A DNA stretch of 29,249 nt from an uncultured Fenollaria sp. (GTDB taxonomy: Bacteria > Bacillota > Clostridia > Tissierellales > Peptoniphilaceae): assembly GCF_946221515.1 (NCBI RefSeq), contig NZ_CAMJVK010000017.1, positions 1 to 29,249 of the forward strand, in the 5' to 3' direction. Below are positions 16,705-24,068 of the stretch, in pieces (the first letter of the stretch is position 1; each line of letters starts with the position of its first letter). Both the position numbers and the translations under genes were made by a program. The notes under the pieces were generated by a model that made no database searches, had not been told where the DNA came from, and saw nothing but the letters and a program-made list of their open reading frames with translations.

Positions 16705-17339
16705 TTTAGATCAATATCCTCCTTTGAAAAATTAATTTCCTTCATTATATTTATACCCTCTATATATAGTTTTTTGTCCTTTAATAATTTTGTCGGACGA
16801 AAATCTATCTTTCTAGTAGCGATACGCTCAATAAGCATATCATACTGCTTATAGACGCCGATGGAGTAAACTCCTTTATATTTCTCAATCGAAACGACTT
16901 CATCAAAGCCGTCCCCATCAATATCAAAAAGAATAAAATCATACATGGGATTAATGAGCCTCGAGCAGCGAAACTTTGGCTTCAAATCCAAGTCCACTAC
17001 CTTATATAAAAACACGCGCTTCGACGGCGTCCTGTGCCACGGGGCTATCGAGTAAACGCCAAAAGCGATGTCAAATTTGTTCTCGTCATTGACTCTGCCG
17101 AGGTCCACCTTGTATATATTTAGCTTGTACTTGCCCTCAAAGCTCTTCGTTTTAGACCTGCCGTCCTTAGTAAAAGTGACTTTGTTATAAAACCTAGAAA
17201 ATATTGGTTTAGCTAAAGTCATCTCTACTTCGCCAAGCTCCTCATCTAAAACAGTGTAGCTATGAGTTGTCTCTATGCGTGATATGGCTATAAGCGCTAG
17301 CAATAGTAAAATCGCTATAGCAAGTGATTTCTTCTTCAT
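16701..17339 (-). CDS. Membrane-anchored protein with FG-GAP/VCBS-like repeat
   Basis: 212 residues. An N-terminal hydrophobic helix (about 5-20) is a signal anchor. The body has beta-strand repeats with a calcium-loop motif D139-I-D-G-D-G-F-D (FDIDGDGFDEVVS) and a related KFDIAFGVY segment near 89-95, like FG-GAP/VCBS beta-propeller blades, but it is too short for a complete propeller. It starts within the stop codon of the upstream gene (TAATG) and overlaps the DUF3160 gene by 4 bases. A surface or envelope role with the DUF3160 lipoprotein is likely; no enzyme activity is visible. Confidence 0.65.
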   Translation of the reverse strand: MKKKSLAIAILLLLALIAISRIETTHSYTVLDEELGEVEMTLAKPIFSRFYNKVTFTKDGRSKTKSFEGKYKLNIYKVDLGRVNDENKFDIAFGVYSIAPWHRTPSKRVFLYKVVDLDLKPKFRCSRLINPMYDFILFDIDGDGFDEVVSIEKYKGVYSIGVYKQYDMLIERIATRKIDFRPTKLLKDKKLYIEGINIMKEINFSKEDIDLK

Positions 17340-17836
17340 TATTTATTTAGGTCTACAAAATAAACTTCGTAGCCCATATTTTTTAGCATCTTAAATAAAT
17401 CTTCAGTCTTAAAGAATAGTGTCTCTGTGTTAATATTTGGGTGAAAAGTCATTATCTCTTCTTTTAATATAGCGTTGTCAAAATAAAATTGAACTTCTTT
17501 TTCCTCGTCATTAATGAGTCCAAAGGGCGATACGACTCCCGCTTCATTGCCAAGCTTATTGAATAAAGTCTCTTCCGACGCCATCTTCACTCTTTTTTCG
17601 TGGACAATCTCAGCAAAGTCCTTCATGTCAAGTCTGTCCTTGTCGTCCATGACAAGCATGTAGAAGCGTCTCTTCTTTTGATCTGTCATAAACATAGTTT
17701 TTGTTCTGCAGCCAATTTTGCCCTCGATAAACTTATCAGCGTCTTCAGTCGTTACTGCTGGTGGATGCTTAACTGATTCATACTCAATACCATTGTCCTC
17801 AAGAAGATTAATTGCGTCTTCGTATTTGTTCTTCAT
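17339..17836 (-). CDS. YbaK/ProX-type aminoacyl-tRNA deacylase (prolyl-tRNA editing family)
   Basis: 165 residues from the chosen ATG. It has the family core: VKHPPAVTTEDADKF, then KTMFMTDQKKRRFYMLVMDDKDRLDMK and GVVSPFGLIND, with Lys and Gly positions typical of the editing pocket. Stand-alone members hydrolyse mischarged tRNA such as Ala- or Cys-tRNA(Pro). The ATG at 17836 has GGAGGGG 5 bases upstream; a longer frame opening at 17881 would extend into the promoter and is rejected. First gene of an operon with two surface proteins, an odd partnership. Confidence 0.87.
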   Translation of the reverse strand: MKNKYEDAINLLEDNGIEYESVKHPPAVTTEDADKFIEGKIGCRTKTMFMTDQKKRRFYMLVMDDKDRLDMKDFAEIVHEKRVKMASEETLFNKLGNEAGVVSPFGLINDEEKEVQFYFDNAILKEEIMTFHPNINTETLFFKTEDLFKMLKNMGYEVYFVDLNK

Positions 17837-17859
17837 ATCATCCCCTCCATTATATTTAC

Positions 17860-17888
17860 ATTTTATCACAATCAAGCGCAAAAATCAA
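17860..17888 (-). promoter_or_regulatory. Promoter of the YbaK-to-PPC operon
   Basis: On the minus strand TTGATT (17883-17888), 17-base spacer, TAAAAT (17860-17865), giving a short leader. It lies back-to-back with the promoter of the plus-strand DUF2254 gene. Confidence 0.7.
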
Positions 17889-17905
17889 TTAGCAAAGTTT
17901 TAGTC

Positions 17906-17935
17906 TTTAAATATGGTCTTGATATGTGCTATAAT
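17906..17935 (+). promoter_or_regulatory. Promoter of the DUF2254 gene (extended -10)
   Basis: TATAAT (17930-17935) is preceded by TGC, an extended -10. A weak -35 TTTAAA (17906-17911) lies 18 bases upstream. The start codon is 21 bases past the -10. Confidence 0.6.
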
Positions 17936-17956
17936 ATATAAAAGGATGGTGACAAG

Positions 17957-19288
17957 ATGAAAAACAAAATTAAATTATTTTTCTATAACAATAGACGGTG
18001 GATATACTGTCTTGAATATATATTTTATTCAATAATTCTGCTTGCGATAGTAACTTACATAGACAGCAGCTACTCAGGCCTTACACAGCACATACCAAGA
18101 GTGATGCTATCGAGCGTCGAGCTGGCAAAGACAGTACTTTCATCACTTGTTTCTGCTCTACTAACAATAACTACATTTACATTCTCGACCATACTCGCAG
18201 TTTTCTCTCTATATCATAACTCCTTCACACCGAGAAGCGTCGAAAACTTTTTAGATAAGAAAATCACAATGAAAGTCTTAGGTATATTCATAGGCGGTTT
18301 CGTTTATTGCCTAGTGAGCCTTAACTTTATGAAGGCCGGTCAAGATCAAAGACTTGTTATCGCCGGTACTATAGGCGTCATCTACGCTATATGGGGCGCG
18401 ATCTACTTCGTTATCTTCGTGCAAAACGTTTTATCGGGCGTTAACTATGCCAATCTACTTGAAGATATTGCAGATAAAACTGATGAACTTATTGAGAAAG
18501 AACTTGAAGATCGTGATTTTGAGCTGCTTGATAAAGAAGAGTGGACTATGAAGGACAAAAGGCTTGCTGCCCACAAATCAGGCTACCTAGAAATTATTGA
18601 CATAGATAAGATTAAAAAGCTTATTGAAGACGAGGACATAGTCTTCACTATAGAAGCATCAAAAGGCGATTTCGTTGCTCAAAACGAAACGCTTGGCTAC
18701 TTTAGTCATGATAGTTTAGATGATAAAACTCTAGAAAAAATTCAAAAGCAATTTATTTTTAGTGAAAGAAGAATCGCCGAAGAAGATTATAAGGAAGGCA
18801 TTAGAAAGATAGTAGAGATAGCAACGCGTGCTCTATCACCTGGTACAAACGATCCAAACACAGCTATACACTGCATAAGAAAGCTATCGATACTTTTATC
18901 GCACCTTGCTAAAGTCGACTCGAACCACCACTACATCAAAACCGATGGCAAGGCAAGGATATACTACACAAGTAAGTCCTTCAAGGAGCTGCTTATCGAG
19001 CATACTCATCCATTATTCACTTATGGCGATAGTGATGCGAGCGTCTTAAGAGCCATATTCAAAGGCTTACTTGTCATCAAAGTAGCTGCTAGCGATAAGA
19101 ACAAAAAGGTAGTTATGGATTTAGCCGAGGACCTATATCAATCAGCAGTCGATAATTTCAAAAGAGAAAGTGATTTAAGTCTCTTCATGGAAATATATCA
19201 AGAGATAATGACTGGATCAAAGGAAGAAAAAGAGATAGAGAAAGAAGAAAAAGAAAAAGAGATAGAAGAGCTTTTAGAAGATAAATAG
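17957..19288 (+). CDS. DUF2254 membrane protein
   Basis: 443 residues. Four hydrophobic helices lie in the first 160 residues (about 17-38, 57-80, 104-122, 133-155), and the long C-terminal part is cytoplasmic. Family features include SALLTITTFTFSTILAVFSLYHNSFTPRSVENF after the second helix and ALSPGTNDPNTAIHCI near 293-308, the latter a hallmark of DUF2254. The C-terminal 20 residues are almost all Glu and Lys. The function is unknown. It is a single plus-strand gene flanked by its own promoter and a terminator shared with the convergent surface-protein gene. Confidence 0.9.
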   Translation: MKNKIKLFFYNNRRWIYCLEYIFYSIILLAIVTYIDSSYSGLTQHIPRVMLSSVELAKTVLSSLVSALLTITTFTFSTILAVFSLYHNSFTPRSVENFLDKKITMKVLGIFIGGFVYCLVSLNFMKAGQDQRLVIAGTIGVIYAIWGAIYFVIFVQNVLSGVNYANLLEDIADKTDELIEKELEDRDFELLDKEEWTMKDKRLAAHKSGYLEIIDIDKIKKLIEDEDIVFTIEASKGDFVAQNETLGYFSHDSLDDKTLEKIQKQFIFSERRIAEEDYKEGIRKIVEIATRALSPGTNDPNTAIHCIRKLSILLSHLAKVDSNHHYIKTDGKARIYYTSKSFKELLIEHTHPLFTYGDSDASVLRAIFKGLLVIKVAASDKNKKVVMDLAEDLYQSAVDNFKRESDLSLFMEIYQEIMTGSKEEKEIEKEEKEKEIEELLEDK

Positions 19289-19306
19289 TGAATATAATAA
19301 ATACAT

Positions 19307-19334
19307 GAGGCTAGTCAAAATTATGACTAGCCTC
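19307..19334. terminator. Bidirectional terminator between convergent genes
   Basis: A perfect 11-bp stem (19307-19317 with 19324-19334) sits between the DUF2254 gene and the convergent surface-protein gene. The T-content on either side is modest (TTAATTATT on plus, ATGTATTTATT on minus). Confidence 0.75.
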
Positions 19335-19341
19335 TTAATTA

Positions 19342-22173
19342 TTACTTCGTATTAAAATTTCTTGTTAAAGTCACTTGCCTATTGACCTCGTCCCAAAGAA
19401 TGTCTTTGCCGTCCTTAAGGCCAAGCGCCCTTGCGATGTTCGCTATAGGAAGCATGATTCTGTTATTACGCATCTCAGGCTTAACATCGCTTGTGTACTT
19501 AACGCCATTGACAATGATGAAGCTGCTATCAACTGGTATTTCTACCCTTAGACCTATATCCATGATGATGGCAGTCCTTGTCTCACTTAGCCAAGCGACC
19601 CTATAGCCAAGAGCTTCAGACACGTATCTTAGTGGAAGCATTGTTCTGCCACCTTTGATATATGGCTTTGTGTCCATAGCCTTGAGAGTGCAAACACCAT
19701 TATCCACTTTGTCAAGAATTTCTGAGCCTATAGTGATTAAAACTTTTGACTCTTTTTGCTTTTCTTCTTGAACTTTGTCAATAGTTTTGACCTCATCTTC
19801 ATTATTTTCTTCTTCATGATAATAGTCTCTTCTATGTCTTCTTTTTTGCTCTTCTCTTTCAGCTTTATCATATATTTTAGGATTAATGTATGGAGCAATT
19901 TCTCTAAATATAGGGTAAATGCTTACCTCACCATCCGGCATAATGAATTCGCCGTTTGTAATAGGAAGCAATTTGCCACTTGCATCGCGAACGCTAAGAC
20001 CAAGAAGTTCATATCCATAGTTCGCTATGGCATGAACACTTACTTTGTCGCCCGCTTTTGCTTCGAGTGGATCAATAATCACCTCGCCATATGGTGATGG
20101 AGTGATGTTTATAGCGTGTTTTTGATTTGGCTTATCTGGATTTGGCTTATCTGGATTTGGTTTGTCTGGATTTGGTTTATCTGGATTTTCTTTGTCCGGA
20201 TTTTCTTGCCAAATGGCTTTTATCTCTGTTTCTTCGTCTATTTTAATTGTAGTTTGTGGATCATATTCTTTATCGCCTATTTTCCATACCTTAAACACTT
20301 GTCCTTCAGGCGCAGTAAATTTACAATCAGGAAGAGTATAGTCTGTTCCTTTTTCTATTTCTGTTTCTATATTATCATCGATATTATTGTTTGCTACTAA
20401 AGTCACTTTATATTTTTCAATAGGCTTATCTCGCCAAGTTGCTATTATTTCTGTATCTTCATTAATTGTTATTACATCACCAACAGCTTTTTCTTCTCCA
20501 TCAACGCTCCAAGCTTTAAACTCTTTATTAGCTGGCGCTGTAAAATCACATTTAGGCAATTCATATTTCGAGCCTTTAGGAAATTTATTAACAATAGTTT
20601 CACCTGTTCCTTCGCCTGGGACAAGGCTTACTCTAAACATAATGTCTTTCCATAGAGCTTTTACTTCTGTGTCAGCGTCAATAGTTATTTCATCACCAAC
20701 AGCTTTTTCTACGTTATTAACACTCCAAGATTTAAACTCTTTATTTTCAGGTTCTTCAAATGTACAGTCAGGAAGAGTATATGTCGAGCCTTTAGCATAT
20801 TCTTTTTCAATAGCTTCGCCTTTGCCTTCACCTGGAACTAGGCTTACTTTAAACATTATGTCTTTCCATGTAGCTGTTATAAGAGTTTCTTTATCTATTG
20901 CTATTTCTTGACCAGGATCTTTAATTTCTTCTCCTATCTTCCAGCCAGCAAACTCTTTGTTTTCAGGTGCTTCAAATATACAGTCAGGAAGAGTATATGT
21001 CGAGCCTTTAGCAAAGTCCTTAACAATAGTTTCACCCTTGCCTTCTCCGGGAACTAGGCTTACTTTGTAATTTACATTTCCTTTATTGACTATTAAAGTA
21101 TATACACTTGTATTAGTTCCATCTTGTGAAGTAACTGTAATTTTAAAAGTATTTTCTCCCTCATTTAATTTAATTTTCTCTGTTTCATATCCATTAGGCA
21201 TATATGCTTTACTTGAAGCAACAACATTATTATTTAACGTAACAGAGATACTTTGCTCGCTATCACCAAATTGTAAGTATAAATATCCTTCGCTAAAATC
21301 CTCACTTAAATCTACTGTGTAAGTTTTTTGCTCCTTATTAAATATTAGTTTTGATTTTTGCTTTTTCCAAACCTCATCTTCTAATCCATATAACACTATA
21401 TCCCTAAGATTGCTATCATTAACTACGCTTTCTTTAAAAGTAGGCTTGATTGTTAGAATAGAATTTGGCATCCTTAATTCAGTAGGAGTTTTATCTGGTT
21501 CTTTTATAATAGAGTTACCATCTTCAATTTTTATAATATTATTTCCGTCTTCTATAACCCATTTGTCAAATACCATTTTATATTTATTTATTGCCCAAAT
21601 TTTAACTACATCACCCTCATATGCTTCATAAAATTCTGCTGATCCATTGGTTACACTTAACTTATGAATTTTGGCTCTATCTTTTGTTACATCTCCTCTT
21701 TCAATAGAAAAAACGTGCTCACGTGTTGCAGACCCATTTGATGGTATTACAAAAAATTTAAAAGTATTTTTTCCTGGCTCTAGAGCAGTTTCTTCAGTAT
21801 AATTACTATTTCTGACTTTATAAGCGAAGCCACTTTCTATTTCAACAACTTGTTCTTCACTAGCTTTTTCAATATAAAATTGTATTTTTTTGTATTTCGG
21901 ATCTAGTTTTATTTGGTATAGCCTTATATCAGGACTAAATTCTATTGGTGTATATATAATATCTGGTTTACTTCCCACGTATTCTTTTATAGTAAGGCCT
22001 ATATCATCCCATGTATCTGTCTCACTATTAAAAGCCCTTACTTTTATATTTTTTAATTTAGTAGTCTCATCAAGCTCTTCTTCTGCTTTAACTACTCCTA
22101 AATTCATAGGCAAAATACCTATAAGTAAAACTAAAACCATTAGCATTGAAATAATTCTTCTAAGCTCCTTCAT
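19342..22173 (-). CDS. Large secreted repeat protein with cadherin-like, InlB-type and copper-amine-oxidase N-like domains
   Basis: 943 residues from the ATG with GGAGGGGG upstream; a longer frame to 22209 is rejected. Signal peptide 1-30 ends VKA. Next come two beta-sandwich units resembling cadherin-like domains (about 37-160 and 250-365), the second ending TVTSQDGTNTSVYTL, separated by an InlB-like unit (170-248). Four tandem InlB B-repeat-like units (about 369-656) follow, a short Asn-Pro-Asp-Lys-Pro spacer (657-683), a Flg_new-type unit (686-757), a charged His/Arg/Glu linker, and finally a copper amine oxidase N-terminal-like stalk domain (about 810-935) with MLPLRYVSEALGY and a repeat of that motif at MLPIANIARALG. 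No LPxTG is present. A wall-associated adhesin or matrix protein is likely. Monocistronic. Confidence 0.87.
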   Translation of the reverse strand: MKELRRIISMLMVLVLLIGILPMNLGVVKAEEELDETTKLKNIKVRAFNSETDTWDDIGLTIKEYVGSKPDIIYTPIEFSPDIRLYQIKLDPKYKKIQFYIEKASEEQVVEIESGFAYKVRNSNYTEETALEPGKNTFKFFVIPSNGSATREHVFSIERGDVTKDRAKIHKLSVTNGSAEFYEAYEGDVVKIWAINKYKMVFDKWVIEDGNNIIKIEDGNSIIKEPDKTPTELRMPNSILTIKPTFKESVVNDSNLRDIVLYGLEDEVWKKQKSKLIFNKEQKTYTVDLSEDFSEGYLYLQFGDSEQSISVTLNNNVVASSKAYMPNGYETEKIKLNEGENTFKITVTSQDGTNTSVYTLIVNKGNVNYKVSLVPGEGKGETIVKDFAKGSTYTLPDCIFEAPENKEFAGWKIGEEIKDPGQEIAIDKETLITATWKDIMFKVSLVPGEGKGEAIEKEYAKGSTYTLPDCTFEEPENKEFKSWSVNNVEKAVGDEITIDADTEVKALWKDIMFRVSLVPGEGTGETIVNKFPKGSKYELPKCDFTAPANKEFKAWSVDGEEKAVGDVITINEDTEIIATWRDKPIEKYKVTLVANNNIDDNIETEIEKGTDYTLPDCKFTAPEGQVFKVWKIGDKEYDPQTTIKIDEETEIKAIWQENPDKENPDKPNPDKPNPDKPNPDKPNQKHAINITPSPYGEVIIDPLEAKAGDKVSVHAIANYGYELLGLSVRDASGKLLPITNGEFIMPDGEVSIYPIFREIAPYINPKIYDKAEREEQKRRHRRDYYHEEENNEDEVKTIDKVQEEKQKESKVLITIGSEILDKVDNGVCTLKAMDTKPYIKGGRTMLPLRYVSEALGYRVAWLSETRTAIIMDIGLRVEIPVDSSFIIVNGVKYTSDVKPEMRNNRIMLPIANIARALGLKDGKDILWDEVNRQVTLTRNFNTK
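20124..20212 (-). repeat. 15-base tandem repeat encoding the Asn-Pro-Asp-Lys-Pro spacer
   Basis: About six imperfect 15-base units, differing mainly at third codon positions, encode five-residue steps in the surface protein. Slippage could change its length between strains. Such spacers lift the N-terminal domains away from the cell wall. Confidence 0.8.
20208..21069 (-). repeat. Four ~70-residue InlB-type repeats in the surface protein
   Basis: Each unit opens with a strand like KVSLVPGEGKGE, continues with KGSTYTLPDC and ends with an ATWKD-type strand. The first three are close copies and the fourth is more diverged. Each carries one cysteine at the same position (LPDC or LPKC), which is unusual for a secreted Gram-positive protein. 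Confidence 0.8.
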
Positions 22174-22226
22174 TATATCCCCCTCCATAAAAATTATTGC
22201 CTTTGACAAACAAGACTATAAGCATT

Positions 22227-22261
22227 AAAAAAGTGCTACTTGCAAAGTTCGCAATAGCACT
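22227..22261 (-). terminator. Intrinsic terminator upstream of the surface-protein gene
   Basis: Stem AGTGCTA/TAGCACT (22232-22238 with 22255-22261) with an inner TTGC/GCAA helix is followed on the minus strand by six T. It could end the GNAT gene's transcript, a small RNA, or act as an attenuator. Confidence 0.8.
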
Positions 22262-22352
22262 AAAATAAATCCACGTTTGAGTGGATTGCATCCTTATTGA
22301 ATTGAGTTCTGTCAAATAACATCTTAAGGCCTCTCATCAACTATATTATACT
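22227..22352 (-). ncRNA. Candidate small RNA or structured leader of the surface-protein gene
   Basis: A promoter-like pair (22358-22384) is followed on the minus strand by about 120 bases with no open frame, a hairpin AATCCAC/GTGGATT and a strong terminator (22227-22261). The surface-protein start lies 54 bases further on. The segment is either a free small RNA or a leader controlling that gene by early termination. I do not match it to a known riboswitch class. Confidence 0.4.
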
Positions 22353-22357
22353 TTAAT

Positions 22358-22384
22358 ATTATAACATATAACTCTTTATGTCAA
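22358..22384 (-). promoter_or_regulatory. Promoter of the candidate leader/small RNA
   Basis: On the minus strand TTGACA (22379-22384) and TATAAT (22358-22363) with a TG one base before the -10. The spacer is only 15 bases, shorter than usual, but both boxes are perfect. Confidence 0.55.
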
Positions 22385-22429
22385 TATCTTTTCGCAAATT
22401 TAGATAAATTTATTTTATCCATATAAATA

Positions 22430-22864
22430 TCACTCATAATATATTCTCATAAAAACATAATCATCTTCGACAGTATCCGACATTTTAAAGCCAAGTTTCG
22501 TCCAAAATTTTTGTGCTCGTTTATTATTTGCGTGCACAGGTAGTGACACTCTCTTCGCATTAAACTTGCGCTTAAAATAATCAAGACATAACCTTGCCGC
22601 CTCACTTCCATAGCCTCTGCCTCTATGCGCCTCATCAATTATATAATTTATTATTTGATAATTGTCTTCGCCGTAATAAATCGAAATAAAGCCAATCACT
22701 AATCCATCCTTGAATATGGCAAAGCATTCGCTCTCATCTTTATATAAATAGGCTTCAGCAATTGAGTAGACAACATCATCAACATAATCATTGTTTTCAA
22801 CAGAAGATTTTATTTGTACACAAGAAGAAAAATTGTCTTCGTTAATTAATTCAAGTTTTAACAT
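22430..22864 (-). CDS. GNAT-family N-acetyltransferase
   Basis: 144 residues from the ATG at 22864, which has AAAGGAG 6 bases upstream; a longer frame opening at 22936 would overlap the previous gene and is rejected. The acetyl-CoA site motif is present (EAHRGRGYGSEAARL, R-x-x-G-x-G/A type), followed by the C-terminal VHANNKRAQKFWTKLGFK typical of GNAT motif B. The acceptor substrate cannot be told. It follows the Cys/His-triad protein gene by 22 bases and is probably co-transcribed. Confidence 0.88.
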   Translation of the reverse strand: MLKLELINEDNFSSCVQIKSSVENNDYVDDVVYSIAEAYLYKDESECFAIFKDGLVIGFISIYYGEDNYQIINYIIDEAHRGRGYGSEAARLCLDYFKRKFNAKRVSLPVHANNKRAQKFWTKLGFKMSDTVEDDYVFMRIYYE

Positions 22865-22886
22865 CCTTCGCTCCTTTGAATATATT

Positions 22887-23666
22887 TTACTGTAATTTGT
22901 TTTTTCTATATATTTTCCAGCTTCCTTCAAACTCACTTAGAACATCGTCAATTGGAAATATAGACCACAGTTCATGCATTGTTTGTCCAAATTTATTGAA
23001 ACAAATTTTATTATCTAAGCAAAAAATAGCGTGTACTGGCTTATCCTCATCGAAAATAATTAATACATCTTCAGCCTTGATTAAATCTTTATCCTTAATA
23101 TCATCTCTTTTTTCATAAGCATTCGCTTCTAAAAATAAAAGCAATGTATCAGCAAAGATCCATTCATTCATTAGATCTTCATTTTTAGAAATTCCATAGA
23201 TAACACTTGCAAAACAATTAGCTCCATGTTTACCTGGAAAAACATTGTGGTATTTCTTTAAATAATCAAAACCTTCAATACTATCAATATCTGTATTTAC
23301 TAATTCATCGTCATTATCTTTAAAAAAACTCTCTTTAGATGCCAAGTCCAATTCAGCCCAAACTTTTTTAGTAATCAGAGTATCGCCACACAATAAAGCA
23401 TCGCCATTTTTTATAGTTTCCTTTTTCAATTTATCCCTAAATTTTAAAGACTTTGACTCAAGCCAATTGTTTTTAGCAATAATAACATAGTCAAAGTCAA
23501 TGCCCCAAGTCTCGTGATTGCTAATATTGTTAACAGTAGCATATTTAAAGTGATGAAAAAAATCATTTTCAGTAAGTAGTAGTGCATCTTTTAGCATATC
23601 AATATTTGCCTTATAAAAATCTTTCGTAATAAAAAACATATCTTCGTCAATTTTTAAGTCTCTCAA
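22887..23666 (-). CDS. Unrecognised protein with a possible Cys-His-Asn catalytic triad
   Basis: 259 residues, soluble, no signal peptide. I do not recognise the family. The C-terminal half shows an order seen in NlpC/P60- and papain-like enzymes: C151 in GKHGANCFASVIY at a helix start, H212 in DKPVHAIFCLDN in a strand, and N224 in CFNKFGQTM. That suggests a cysteine hydrolase or transferase fold, but it is inference from motif order. The N-terminal half has a WGIDFDYVIIAKNNW segment. The start is TTG with AAAGGAG 7 bases upstream. It precedes the GNAT gene by 22 bases, probably one operon. Confidence 0.6.
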   Translation of the reverse strand: MRDLKIDEDMFFITKDFYKANIDMLKDALLLTENDFFHHFKYATVNNISNHETWGIDFDYVIIAKNNWLESKSLKFRDKLKKETIKNGDALLCGDTLITKKVWAELDLASKESFFKDNDDELVNTDIDSIEGFDYLKKYHNVFPGKHGANCFASVIYGISKNEDLMNEWIFADTLLLFLEANAYEKRDDIKDKDLIKAEDVLIIFDEDKPVHAIFCLDNKICFNKFGQTMHELWSIFPIDDVLSEFEGSWKIYRKNKLQ

Positions 23667-23720
23667 TTATTAGCTCCTTTTTAGTATAAATATTTATAGT
23701 AAAGTTCAAATTTATTTGGT

Positions 23721-23870
23721 AAAATTTTTGTTTATCCAAGTCAGTGCCAAACTCTATTTATTCATTTGTGAGATAAAAATGAATTATTTCGTGCAGCGGA
23801 GAATGTTTAGGAGTGAGGCATAGTAAATCTACGCCGCAACGACTAAATCATTCGGATAAACGAAAAAATA
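23721..23870. other. Nested inverted-repeat element (structured RNA or MITE-like repeat)
   Basis: The outer arms GTTTATCC (23730-23737) and GGATAAAC (23854-23861) pair and extend with T/A runs. Inside lie hairpin ATTCATTT/AAATGAAT (23760-23767 with 23777-23784), helix GAATGTTTAG/CTAAATCATTC (23801-23810 with 23843-23853, one bulge) and, inside that, GGCATAG/CTACGCC (23817-23823 with 23829-23835, one mismatch). Together they make a multi-branch fold at the edge of the defence island. No open frame. In the rest of the 23667-24068 gap I see only AT-rich DNA and a weak promoter before 23666. Confidence 0.6.
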
Positions 23871-24068
23871 TTTTAGGATGCTAATTTTATTCCCATTCGC
23901 CAAAGTTTTCTTAATATTAAATTTGTTTGTTTAGTGTTAAATCTTTTTATTTGCGTATTTTCTTTGTATTCTCTCAACTATTTTTCGCTTGCAGAATTTT
24001 TAGTATAAAAATAGTATCATTATTTTATCATATTTTTTGAGCAAGGTAAGATCATTCATAAATATCTG

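Noticed and set aside
22285..22345. tracrRNA for a type II CRISPR system
   Set aside because: Only AATAAGG and a tiny hairpin resemble one. No cas9 or matching repeat array is in the window. Kept only as a side test under the small-RNA finding.
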